NCBI RefSeq assembly: GCF_031143425.1
Contig: NC_090451.1
Span: 353,098,339-353,162,338, forward strand
Source of the DNA: Pleurodeles waltl
Taxonomy: Eukaryota > Chordata > Amphibia > Caudata > Salamandridae
Reading direction: 5' to 3'
DNA: 64,000 nt
The translations under genes and the position numbers were made by a program. This document shows, one piece after another, positions 45,302-55,650 of this stretch. Position 1 is the first letter of the stretch. Each line of letters starts with the position of its first letter. The notes under the pieces were generated by a model. That model was given only the letters and a program-made list of their open reading frames with translations. It was not told where the DNA came from and searched no databases.

Positions 45302-46420
45302 ATATGCAGGAGCTATTTCATGTCTCTGGCATGATCTCTTCACAGTCCACACATCTAATTGAAAGACTGTGTGAAGTGGAGCCTGGTGTGCTCTGGACAG
45401 ACTTCTTTACATTTGTTAGTGCCCACCTATCCCCACCATTTGAAGGCTGCAAGAGTAAAAGGGTAATACAGCATCAGCTACGCCTACTGACACTTGCAGT
45501 GTGCTGTTCAAAAATGTGAATGAATATTCCAGCAACCAATGACTGAAAGAGGTTGATCCAAAGCTCCTCTGTTATTTATTGATGACAGGCTCTGGCAGAC
45601 TCTAAAATCGGTTTTATGCCAACTTTAGAATAAGAAGGACATAATTAAAAAGAATTATGCTTTCAGTTTAACAAGGAGTGCTAGTTATGCTTCCTACTCA
45701 TGGAACACTTCTGGAACTGCCTGTTGTAGGGATGAAGATATTTACAGAATTAGGGAACCGAATGTAACTGTGTTGAAGTCTATGCTTAATTCTATTGCTC
45801 ACAGGCAGAAAAATACTCCAAAAAAGATAGAACTGTGGTTTGCAGAAAGAGGTGTGAGCAATTAAACTCAGCTATTAGGACACGAGATTAGTTATTGAGG
45901 ATATGTATTATGTTTGTTTTGCATATTTGCGAGTAGTACTTTAAAATGCTAAGGGCTGTTCACAGCCTAAAGCTCACAGGTTTGAACCCTGATTAGTAAA
46001 CTCAACATCCCCATTTCCTCCAAAGCTGCAACACTCAAAAATATTAAAATTGGTAAAGGTTTCACCGACAATTTGCTGTAAACTGCAAAATTACAGCTAG
46101 TGATATACAAAAGACAAAATATTATCAATACAGTGAACATGTACAGAAATTCTTTCACATGTTGTTTGAGCAGGCTCTTTGCAAGCAGATCTCTACAAAC
46201 TGAAATAAAATTGTCAGCACTGTGGCTGCAAATGTCAACGTAATGTAGCTATGCTCTTAAAATTCATTGAAGACTGTGTAAATCACCACCAAGTCCATTG
46301 CTACCATCTTCCTTGTGCACATATGCCCATCATTACTGAATAGTTACATTAGTTGCAAAGAATTAAGAATTTCCTAGTTAACATGAAGGAAAGTTGAAAA
46401 GTTTAAATTCTATTAAGGAC
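45302..46420. other. Unassigned interval with one stop-free stretch
   Basis: About 78 codons (45632-45865, +) are open without an early ATG and end KNTPKKIELWFAERGVSN. I do not recognise the product; it may be chance, an exon or old repeat. No other feature was found. Confidence 0.35.
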
Positions 46421-46422
46421 TT

Positions 46423-46561
46423 GGAGGCGAGGATTTTGCTCACTTCCTTCTTTATTCTACTTGCAGCAGATTCAACATTAACAAAACTATCTTTCCAATC
46501 AACCCAAGGGGAAGAACTACAAAGAAACAACCAATAGGAGTCCATTATCTCCTCAGATAAT
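46423..46561. repeat. DIRS inverted terminal repeat (right end on the minus strand)
   Basis: The sequence from GGAGGCGAGGATTTTGCTCA to CCATTATCTCCTCAGATAA matches the reverse complement of 54681-54818 with scattered substitutions, over about 140 bp. Confidence 0.9.
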
Positions 46562-46984
46562 CACACATTCTCCACATGTCTTCCTCTTTCTTGACTGGGG
46601 CAGAAGTTCATCCCCTTCCTTCACGTTAGTCCCCTTTGTTCCCGTCTGAACCTGTAAGAATCCAAATGACATACATGAGATAAACAATCCATAACTTCCT
46701 TAACAAGTCCTAAGGAAGAAAGAGAACAAAGGACAAACCCGTAATATGCATGATAAATCAAGGCATCAACCAGTTAAAGATAACAATCATTGACATTACT
46801 GAGGTGTAAGCAGCATTGCTGTTACCATACTTAGACCTTATGGAGACTCAGCTATAAGTGTCAACCTAAGTAGGGGAAGAAGGTAAAGGAGAGAGGCTCC
46901 TCAGAAACCTGGGTGGAAATAAACCTCACTTCTGCGTCCTTAATGGAACTGAGACTTTCCTTCATGTTAACTAGGAAACTTTTC

Positions 46985-47020
46985 ATTCTATGTCAGGGCC
47001 GGAGGCAAGGATTATGCTTG
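46985..47020. repeat. DIRS internal complementary region
   Basis: CATTCTATGTCAGGGCCGGAGG and the following AGGATTATGCT repeat the extreme end of the other ITR (54801-54836, reverse complement). In DIRS elements this region is thought to template the circular DNA junction. Confidence 0.8.
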
Positions 47021-47028
47021 TTCAAAGC

Positions 47029-47780
47029 TTATCCACCACCAGGAAGGCCATGTCTTAAGACTGGTTTAAAATAAAATCTTATGAACATAGAATCTGAGGA
47101 CCAATCTACTGCATTAATAATGTCCTCTAGACGCGCCCCCAGGGAGAAAGCCCTATAGGCCATTGCCCCTCTAACTGAATGAGCACCAAACTGTGATATG
47201 TCAATGCCTTCCTCCTGCATGACCTATCTGATCCATCTGGCAATGGTAGGTGGAGATACCACTTTAAAAGTTTTCCTGCGAGAGATAAAAAGCTGATTTT
47301 CCCCCGGCGGGCAAAAATCCACATTCTTCTACACATACGCCTTCCGGCAGCACACAACACACAGTTTTGGACGTTTGTCGAAGGCTGGGTAAGACACCAC
47401 CCTCAAATTCGGTTTTGTGCATCTCAAGTGTAAAAGAGCGTCCCGTTATTTTCGGGGCCCTGACGTCTGAGACTCTGCGGCATGAGACCAGACAAAGCAG
47501 CATAGCTAACTTCACTGATAGCTGTTTGAGGGACAGGAATTTGTTCCTTTGCCAGGATTGGAAAAGATGGAATACCCGGTTAACGTCCCATGAGACTGAG
47601 TTCCGCGGCCCAGGGGGAAGAGCCAGGCAAATTCCTCACATCACTCTGCCTACTAGAAGATGCTGTCCAACCTGGGAGTCCTGTAGTGGGACATAGCCCG
47701 CAGAAATGGCCGATTGGTATTGTCCTGTAGGCTAGTCCGTGCGCCACCAGAGATGCTAGGAAATTAATGATGGGGGCCAC
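47029..47780 (-). pseudogene. DIRS tyrosine recombinase, broken
   Basis: Three minus-strand fragments line up with one recombinase. 47780-47580 is an N-terminal part (MAPIINFLASLVAHGLAYRT). 47515-47264 has CLVSCRRVSDVRAPKITGRS, which contains the catalytic Arg block. 47220-47029 has FGAHSVRGAMAYRAF, the His-x-x-Arg block, and MFIRFYFKPV, where Tyr is the expected nucleophile. Frame changes separate the three parts, so the enzyme cannot be made. Its role is strand exchange that inserts the circular DNA copy. Position next to the internal complementary region is as expected for DIRS. Confidence 0.85.
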
Positions 47781-48003
47781 ATCACACCCCAGGGGATCCT
47801 GATGGTTCTGAATACACCAACGTACCTATCGAGACTGTGCGGAACTGTACCATTTGTTGGTACTGTCTGCCCATGCCGCTGAGAGCATTCGCTCAGCCTC
47901 CTCTGAAAGGCCTGAGACTCTCCAGCAATGCCTGAAATCTGCCAGGCCACAAGGGGCATCAGTCCATGAATTGTCAGGGTATGGATATTGCCCAGGGGAT
48001 TCT

Positions 48004-48745
48004 TTAAGAAGATCTGGAGTATGGGGTAGAGGGATTGGAGAATCCCAAGAAAGTTCCAGAAGAACTGGAAACCAGACTTGTGGCCTCCAGCAGGGAGTGA
48101 TCAGGATTAGTCATGCGCCTTGGCGCCTCACTTGAGCAGATAACAACATGATCATCAAGAACGGAGGAAAAGCATATCCCTGCTCCTTGGTCCAATCTTG
48201 CAGGAAGGCGTCCGTTGCAGCTGCTAATGGATCTGGTTTCCAACTGAAGTATCTGGGAGCCTGGTGATCCAGCCTCGAAGCAAAGAGATCTACAGAGAAT
48301 GGACCCCACAGGGCTTCGTGTCTCCTGAACACCTGTGGTTTCAACTGCCATAGGCTGGAATCCATCCACTCTCTGGAGTATTGATCCGCCACCACGTTGG
48401 ATGTTCCTGGAAGATACTCCACTGTGAGTGAGATGCTGTTGGAGAGACAGTACTCCCATAGATCCTTGGCTAGATTTGCCAGAGCCTTGGATTTGGTGCC
48501 CCCCCAGGTAATTGATATACCAGACGGCTGATGTGCTGTCCATCCTCCACAGCACATGATAGTGCACCATGTCCCTCACCCAGCATTTTTTGGGGAAGGA
48601 TCCTGCCATCAGCTCCAAACAATTGATATGGAGCTTTTGTTCCTCTGTGGACCATTTTCCACCTGTAGATGAGTCCCTACAATGGACGCCCCAATCAGAT
48701 TTGCTGGCATCGGACTCTTATCACGATCTCCAGTACCGAACCAAA
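48004..48745 (-). pseudogene. DIRS RNase H domain, broken
   Basis: Minus-strand text SDASKSDWGVHCRDSSTGGK (about 48720-48660) is the first catalytic Asp block of RNase H. It continues with HINCLELMAG (Glu block) and, in frame 48557-48111 and its neighbour, RMDSTSAVWYINYLGG (second Asp block) and GTSNVVADQYSREW. These are the RT-associated RNase H motifs in correct order. The C-terminal FSVDLFASRLDHQAPRYFSW block is typical of DIRS-type RH. At least two frameshifts are present. Confidence 0.85.
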
Positions 48746-49616
48746 TATGACCCGCCCGTTCCAGGCTTCCATGTGTGCCATTCACCAGTGCATCTCGTTC
48801 CGGACCTCGTCTGAGAGTGGGATTGGCTCCCAATACTGGAGGCCTTTGTGGAAGTGGGAAGCCTTGAGGCGCTGGAGGGGCCCTGTAGTTAAGAGGGCCC
48901 GGAAAGAACGCCTGAATGGATGAGAAAAGGAGGCCCACCACTTGGGCCACCTGTCTGAGAGAAGTGAAAGATCTGGAAAGTGTCTGCCTCGGTTCGTGAC
49001 AAATCTTGGTGATCTTTTGAGAGAGGACTCAGAGATTTTTTGACCATGTCCACAATGAATCCTAAAAAGGTTGTTACCCAGTAATTCCAGCAGAGGAATC
49101 GTCATTTGAAGCTGGTCTGACAATCGGGTCCGGCATTGAGCCATAAGTAGGATCCAAGCAGATAATGAGCCAGAGACCCTGGGCCTAGAGGTGCTCCACA
49201 CCCGGTTTGAGGACGTTAGTGAAACACAAGGGGACGTATGGCAGCCCGAATGGTAGAGAGGTGAATTTGAAAACCTACTCTCTCCACTGGAACTGGAGGA
49301 ACCTACGATCCGGGGGAAAGATTGGAATCGACAGATAAACGTCCTGAAGGTCCAAACGGACCATCCAATCGTTAGGAAGTAACACGTCCCTCAAGAGGCG
49401 TATCCTCTCCATTTTGAAGTGGCGGTAGACGAGCCACCCTTTGATTTCTCTGAGGTTGATGACAGGCCTCTGTCCACCATCCCGTCTGCCCACAAGAGAG
49501 ATGTTACTCGGAAAGCCATTTGGATGGAGTTGTGTCGGTATAATCACTTCCTTCCGGAGGATGTCCTTCGCCTCTTTGTGTATCAGTAGTGTCTGATGGT
49601 TTGTAAAGGTAAGCAA
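48746..49616 (-). pseudogene. DIRS reverse transcriptase, broken
   Basis: Frame 49616-49275 gives GQRPVINLREIKGWLVYRHF and then MVRLDLQDVYLSIPIFPPDR, the motif A region with a catalytic Asp in LDLQD. Further on, PFGLPYVPLCFTNVLKP (motif B) appears in another frame, and the expected (Y/L)DD motif C is seen only as a damaged LIICLDPTY. The enzyme would have copied the DIRS RNA. A frameshift directly after motif A and loss of the second motif C Asp make it inactive. Confidence 0.85.
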
Positions 49617-49796
49617 CCTTGGGCGAGTAGGCTGGTGTGGAGTTTCGTAGAACTCGATGTGAAACTCACTGACCGCCTGTAAGACCCACGCATTGGATGC
49701 GAGACTTGCTCACACATGGGTGAACCGAGCTAGTCTGCCTCCCATTTTTAGTAGGGAAGAAGGGGAGACTCTTACCTGTTTGGGCCTGGAAGTGTC

Positions 49797-50488
49797 CTAT
49801 GTGTGAACCTCTGGGATACCGTCAGTGGAAGCCTCTATGTGAGGCAAAGAACTGTCCCAGTCTGGTCTGCTCCTGCGGCTTCTTGGGACCCTTTGAGGGG
49901 GCTTGGACGTAGAAGCAGCTGGTCGAGTGCCCACTACCACAACTGGCCCGATGAAAACCCTAGGATGGAAGACCTTCTTAATAGAACTCTGTTCCTTATC
50001 GAGTGAGGTGAACGTGGCCACAAATTTGCTCCGCTCCTTGACAAAAGGCCGGTGGATCCTCCTCCATGGTCGCCAGGTCTCCGATCTTGGGGGCCATCTT
50101 CAGCAAAAAGTAGTCACGTCGCTCTGCCAATAAGGCGCAGTTGGCGTTACCTAAGAAGATAACTGCCCACTGTGCCCATCCGGAGAGGATATCGGGCAAA
50201 ACCGGGGTACCGTAGGATTTAGCTTCCTCTGCGAGGTCAAGAATTTTCATAAGGGGCCTACTGATGTCCAAGAGTTTGTCCTGGCATGAGTGCCAGGACC
50301 TATCGCTCCCTTTTTTGGGATTGCAAATACACTTTTAGGGGAAAAGGTGGCCATGCGTGGGTCCAGTTCTGGGGTAAGGGCCACCTTTCATGGGAGGGAG
50401 GGACACGGACCTCCTTATCGATGGACTTCCTGAGCCGGCTGGCCACATATCTTGCCACCTTCTCTGTGGGGTCCATTCAGTGAAGCAC
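49797..50488 (-). pseudogene. DIRS gag, C-terminal part
   Basis: Frame 50271-49996 has ILDLAEEAKS and ILSGWAQWAVIFLGNANCAL, and 50021-49797 has TFTSLDKEQSSIKKVFHPRV. These are hallmark phrases of the vertebrate DIRS gag-like protein, a family known to be related to the C-terminal region of LAP2alpha. It is cut off from its N-terminal part by X copy 4 and carries extra frameshifts. Confidence 0.75.
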
Positions 50489-50715
50489 TGTAGGAGGCTG
50501 GACTGGCTTGTAGTGAGTACCAAGGGGTACTTGCACCTTGCACCAGGCCCAGTTATCCCTTATTAGTGTATAGGGTGTCTAGCAGCTTAGGCTGATAGAA
50601 AATGGTAGCTTAGCAGAGCAGCTTAGGCTGAACTAGGAGACGTGTGAAGCTACTACAGTACCACCTAGTGTCATATGCACAATATCATAAGAAAACGCAA
50701 TACACAGTTATACTA

Positions 50716-50737
50716 AAAATAAAGGTACTTTATTTTT
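50716..50737. terminator. Palindromic polyadenylation signal of X copy 4
   Basis: AAAATAAAGGTACTTTATTTTT holds AATAAA on the plus strand (50718-50723) and on the minus strand (50729-50734). Confidence 0.65.
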
Positions 50738-53298
50738 ATGACAATATGCCAAAGTATCTTAGAGTGTACCCTCAGTGAGAGGATAGGAAATATACACAAG
50801 ATATATATACACAATAGCAAAAATATGCAGTATAGTCTTAGAAAACAGTGCAAACAATGTATAGTTACAATAGGATGCAATGGGGAAACATAGGGATAGG
50901 GGCAACACAAACCATATACTCCAGAAGTGGAATGCGAACCACGAATGGACCCCAAACCTATGTGACCTTGTAGAGGGTCGCTGGGACTATTAGAAAATAG
51001 TGAGAGTTAGAAAAATAACCCTCCCCAAGACCCTGAAAAGTGAGTGCAAAGTGCACTAAAGTTCCCCTAAAGACAAAGTAGTCGTGTTAGAGGAATAATG
51101 CAGGAAAGACACAAACCAGCAATGCAACAACTGTGGATTTCCAATCTAGGGTACCTGTGGAACAAGGGGACCAAGTCCAAAAGTCACAAGCAAGTCGGAG
51201 ATGGGCAGATGCCCAGGAAATGCCAGCTGCGGGTGCAAAGAAGCTTCGACTGGACAGAAGAAGCTGAGGTTTCTGCAGGAACGAAAAGGGCTAGAGACTT
51301 CCCCTTTGGTGGACGGATCCCTCTCGCCGTGGAGAGTCGTGCAGAAGTGTTTTCCCGCCGAAAGAACGCCAACAAGCCTTGCTAGCTGCAAATCGTGCGT
51401 TTGGTGTTTTTGGACGCTGCTGGGGCCCAGGAGGGACCAGGAGGTCGCAAATTGGACCTGAAGAGAGAGGGGACGTCGAGCAAGACAAAGAGCCCTCACT
51501 GAAGCAGGTAGCACCCGGAGAAGTGCCAGAAACAGGCACTACGAGGATGCGTGAAACGGTGCTCGCCGAAGTTGCACAAAGGAGTCCCACGTCGCTGGAG
51601 ACCAACTTAGAAAGTCGTGCAATGCAGGTTAGAGTGCCGTGGACCCAGGCTTGGCTGTGCACAAAGGATTTCCGCCGGAAGTGCACAGGGGCCGGAGTAG
51701 CTGCAAAGTCGCGGTTCCCAGCAATGCAGCCCAGCGAGGTGAGGCAAGGACTTACCTCCACCAAACTTGGACTGAAGAGTCACTGGACTGTGGGGGTCAC
51801 TTGGACAGAGTTGCTGGATTCGAGGGACCTCGCTCGTCGTGCTGAGAGGAGACCCAAGGGACCGGTAATGCAGCTTTTTGGTGCCTGCGGTTGCAGGGGG
51901 AAGATTCCGTCGACCCACAGGAGATTTCTTCGGAGCTTCTGGTGCAGAGAGGAGGCAGGCTACCCCCACAGCATGCACAACCAGGAAAACAGTCGAGAAG
52001 GCGGCAGGATCAGCGTTACAGAGTTGCAGTAGTCGTCTTTGCTACTATGTTGCAGGTTTGCAGGCTTCCAGCGCGGTCAGCAGTCGTTTCCTTATCAGAA
52101 GGTGAAGAGAGAGATGCAGAGGAACTCGGATGAGCTCTTGCATTCGTTATCTAAAGTTTCCCCAGAGACAGAGACCCTAAATAGCCAGAAAAGAGGGTTT
52201 GGCTACTTAGGAGAGAGGATAGGCTACTAACACCTGAAGGAGCCTATCACAAGGAGTCTCTGACGTCACCTGGTGGCACTGGCCACTCAGAGCAGTCCAG
52301 TGTGCCAGCAGCACCTCTGTTTCCAAGATGGCAGAGGTCTGGAGCACACTGGAGGAGCTCTGGACACCTCCCAGGGGAGGTGCAGGTCAGGGGAGTGGTC
52401 ACTCCCCTTTCCTTTGTCCAGTTTCGCGCCAGAGCAGGGGCTAAGGGGTCCCTGAACCGGTGTAGACTGGCTTATGCAGAATTGGGCACATCTGTGCCCA
52501 AGAAAGCATTTCCAGAGGCTGGGGGAGGCTACTCCTCCCCTGCCTTCACACCATTTTCCAAAGGGAGAGGGTGTCACACCCTCTCTCAGAGGAAGTTCTT
52601 TGTTCTGCCATCCTGGGCCAGGCCTGGCTGGACCCCAGGAGGGCAGATGCCTGTCTGAGGGGTTGGCAGCAGCAGCAGCTGCAGTGAAACCCCAGGAAGG
52701 GCAGTTTGGCAGTACCAGGGTCTGTGCTACAGACCACTGGGATCATGGGATTGTGCCAACTATGCCAGGATGGCATAGAGTGGGCAATTCCATGATCATA
52801 GACATGTTACATGGCCATATTCGGAGTTACCATTGTGAAGCTACATATAGGTAGTGACCTATATGTAGTGCACGCGTGTAATGGTGTCCCCGCACTCACA
52901 AAGTTCAGGGAATTGGCTCTGAACAATGTGGGGGCACCTTGGCTAGTGCCAGGGTGCCCTCACACTAAGTAACTTTGCACCTAACCTTTACCAGGTAAAG
53001 GTTAGACATATAGGTGACTTATAAGTTACTTAAGTGCAGTGTAAAATGGCTGTGAAATAACGTGGACGTTATTTCACTCAGGCTGCAGTGGCAGGCCTGT
53101 GTAAGAATTGTCAGAGCTCCCTATGGGTGGCCAAAGAAATGCTGCAGCCCATAGGGATCTCCTGGAACCTAAATACCCTGGGTACCTTAGTACCATATAC
53201 TAGGGAATTATAAGGGTGTTCCAGTAAGCCAATGTAAATTGGTAAAAATGGTCACTAGCCTGTCAGTGACAATTTGGAAAGAAATGAGAGAGCATAAC

Positions 53299-53329
53299 CA
53301 CTGAGGTTCTGGTTAGCAGAGCCTCAGTG
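53299..53329. repeat. X copy 4 stem-loop (distal)
   Basis: Arms CACTGAGGTTCTG and CAGAGCCTCAGTG around GTTAG; the only non-Watson-Crick position is a T-G pair. Confidence 0.8.
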
Positions 53330-53376
53330 AGACAGTTAGTCACTACACAGGTAACACATTCAGGCACACTTATGAG

Positions 53377-53408
53377 CACTGGGGCCCTGGGTTACCAGGG
53401 TCCCAGTG
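53377..53408. repeat. X copy 4 stem-loop (proximal to the TG end)
   Basis: Arms CACTGGGGCCCTGG and CCAGGGTCCCAGTG around GTTA; one G-T pair. Confidence 0.8.
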
Positions 53409-53483
53409 ACACATACAACTAAAACAACATATATACAGTGAAAAATGGGGGTAACATGCCAGGCAAGATGGTACTTTCCTACA

Positions 53484-53939
53484 AGCACGGGTGAATGAGG
53501 TCCTCAGGTTCAAGCACGTCCGAGATGTCCTCACGCTGGTCTCCCGAGTTTGTGACAGGTGCCATGGGCGGTAGGGGCCAGCTTTGTCAGGGGAATCCCC
53601 TGCAAGGTCATCATCGTCAGGGTCAGGAGATGGGGGGGCCTCTTCTGAGGCAGTAGAGACGTCCCCAGTCTGGGAGGGGATAGTCAAAAAGGCCTTTTTC
53701 AGGCGATCAAAGGTCTCCAGGTCAAGGTCTGTGTCACTTTTGTGCTTCTGCACGCACTTCTGAGGGTTGCGTGGCACATGAAGATGAAAAGGGCATACTG
53801 CTGCCAATGCCAATAGGTGGCGCTCTAAGGGTTCTATGGCTGCAGCGACAGCCTGGTGGATAGAGACGTCCACCACCTCGCAAAACTCATTATCTATGGG
53901 GAGGAGCTGTAAAGATACCTCATCTGAGTATTCCGTCAT
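53484..53939 (-). pseudogene. DIRS gag, N-terminal part
   Basis: The frame starts at 53939 (MTEYSDEVSLQLL), with VDVSIHQAVAAAIEPLERHL near residues 24-43 and an acidic Ser/Pro-rich stretch (SEEAPPSPDPDDDDLAGDSP) near residue 98. It stays open to the AGCAC duplication at 53484, where X copy 4 interrupts it at about residue 152. Gag-like proteins of DIRS elements form the particle that holds element RNA. The N-terminal part alone cannot function. Confidence 0.75.
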
Positions 53940-54680
53940 GACCTTTCTTGGAACTAAAAAAAGGCAGATACACTATGGGCAAAGCGATGCTCTGTCGCTA
54001 ACATGCTGGGAAAACCCCAACGCCAGACACCCAGCCACAGGCGGAGGACTAGGCTTAGCAGGCCAAGAAGCAGCAATTTTTTGGGGTATCTCTTTGCCTT
54101 TTTTTTTGCACTGGACAAGCCAGTAGAATTTTTGGGGCTGCGCTGAGCGCAACGGCTATTTCTGCAAACCTGGGCCCGCCCCCCCCGGTATTCTGGGGAG
54201 TAGACAGCAAGCCTTTTCACCTGGGCCCGGCCCCTTGAACAGCAATTGGTAGCAACAAACCGGCGCAGCGCGCTTCGGAGGGCTAATGCACTCGGCGGGT
54301 GTCCGCTGTTCCGTATTCACAGCACTCTTGTGCTGGACCAATACAGACCAGTGAAAAACGGGTGTCGGCTTCCAGGCGGCTCAGTGTGAAGAGGAGCACC
54401 TAGGCCGGGTTGCGGTGACATTTTTTACAAATCTGTTACCAACGTGCATCGCATCTGAGCGCGCACCCAATGCCCTCTAGCGGCCTGGGAGCTGCACTGC
54501 AATCATACACCCCAAGGCTGGTTGTCGCTCCGAGGTGTTCCCCTGCGGCAGAGTACAAATCAATGTAACGTTCGGAAAAAGCTAATACACGCTGACAATA
54601 CATCAACATGAGCAATAAGGAAGGGTACTTATCTGCTCGCACGGAGGAAATGAAAGAGGAATGAGTGTGAAGAACACGCC

Positions 54681-54818
54681 ATTATCTGAGGAGATAATGG
54701 ACTCCTATTGTTTGTTTCTTTGTCGTTCTTTCCCGTGGGTTGATGGGAAAGATAGTTTTGTTAATGTTGGATCTGCTCCAAGTAAAATAAAGAAGGAAGG
54801 GAGCATAATCCTCACCTC
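54681..54818. repeat. DIRS inverted terminal repeat (left end on the minus strand)
   Basis: Partner of 46423-46561. The element end extends about 18 bp beyond the paired part (CCGGCCCTGACATAGAATG, to 54836), and that extension is the part repeated in the internal complementary region. Confidence 0.9.
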
Positions 54819-54836
54819 CGGCCCTGACATAGAATG

Positions 54837-55430
54837 CCCTACTTGCCTGTGAAGACCCTTCCAACTATAGTACTATGTTAAACCTACACTTCCGAATCAA
54901 ACGTCTGAAAACAGCAAACCTCTTACAAATCCAGACAAATGTAAAATCATCCAGCTTCAGCGTGACTAGTAATCAGGTTTTCAGCCCAGTGTGGCACTCA
55001 AATTGACCCGATACAAGACAGAGCCACATCAGCCTGATTTAGTGTCAAATATTTTTAGTATGGTCTCCTGAAACATGCCTTCGCCTACAAGCAATGTCCA
55101 GTGAGGTGCAATGACTGCTGTGGTTCCCCTTAATCATCTAGCCTCTTTATCTACCAATCCCCTCCGCCACGGTTCCTTTTCCAGCATTTCCTTGATGTGA
55201 CAACGACCCCTATAGACATAGAATACACATAGCTCAACTTTTGTATTAATTAATACAATGTCCTACTAATGTTTGCCTCCCTCCCTCGTGGAAGCATCAA
55301 AGAATGGTGATCAGGTGTAATATGAAGTACTCTGAGGTATCGTGGGTGCCCTACTTCATGGTATTTGCTAGATGGAATGACATTACATGGCAACGAGTCT
55401 ATGTCTTAAGTCTCATAGCTCTGGTCTTTG
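54837..55430 (-). other. Unassigned interval, perhaps L1 3' region
   Basis: It lies between the DIRS end and the Tc1 element. It may be the 3' UTR of the L1 whose ORF2 C-terminus is on the other side of the Tc1 element, but I see no diagnostic motif. Confidence 0.3.
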
Positions 55431-55432
55431 TA

Positions 55433-55634
55433 CAGGGAGTGCAGAATTATTAGGCAAATGAGTATTTTGACCACATCATCCTCTTTATGCATGTTGTCTT
55501 ACTCCAAGCTGTATAGGCTCGAAAGCCTATTACCAATTAAGCATATTAGGTGATGTGCATCTCTGTAATGAGAAGGGGTGTGGTCTAATGACATCAACAC
55601 CCTATATCGGGTGTGCATAATTATTAGGCAACTT
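55433..55634 (+). repeat. Tc1 left terminal region with outer and inner repeats
   Basis: Outer repeat 55433-55457 and inner repeat 55613-55634 share the core ATTATTAGGCAA and are probably two transposase binding sites. Confidence 0.85.
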
Positions 55635-55650
55635 CCTTTCCTTTGGCAAA

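Larger units (their letters stand above)
50489..53483 (-). mobile_element. X-family element, copy 4, full length (2995 bp), inside DIRS gag
   Basis: The ends TGTAGGAGGCTGG and GTACTTTCCTACA are flanked by a perfect AGCAC duplication (50484-50488 and 53484-53488). It is in minus orientation: polyadenylation block at 50718-50735, TATTTAGGG on the minus strand at 52175-52183, stem-loops at 53299-53329 and 53377-53408. Removing it and one AGCAC rejoins the two gag pieces. Open frames such as 51379-52032 are not conserved and not called. Confidence 0.9.
46423..54836 (-). mobile_element. DIRS-type tyrosine-recombinase retrotransposon, decayed
   Basis: It has inverted terminal repeats (46423-46561 against 54681-54818), an internal complementary region just inside the right end on the minus strand (46985-47020), and on the minus strand gag, RT, RNase H and tyrosine recombinase remnants in that order. 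This combination defines DIRS elements, which integrate with a tyrosine recombinase instead of a DDE integrase and make no target duplication. Removing X copy 4 (50489-53483) leaves about 5.4 kb, in the usual DIRS range. All ORFs carry frameshifts or stops. Confidence 0.9.

Noticed and set aside
51379..52032. 217-codon open frame in X copy 4, and similar frames at 36014-36616, 7152-7724 and 59090-59671
   Set aside because: X copies do not share a conserved reading frame here, and the frames lie on different strands relative to X; no protein family is recognised.
46423..54836. Ngaro-like element, suggested by the gag-RT-RH-YR order
   Set aside because: The termini are inverted repeats with an internal complementary region, not the split direct repeats of Ngaro.
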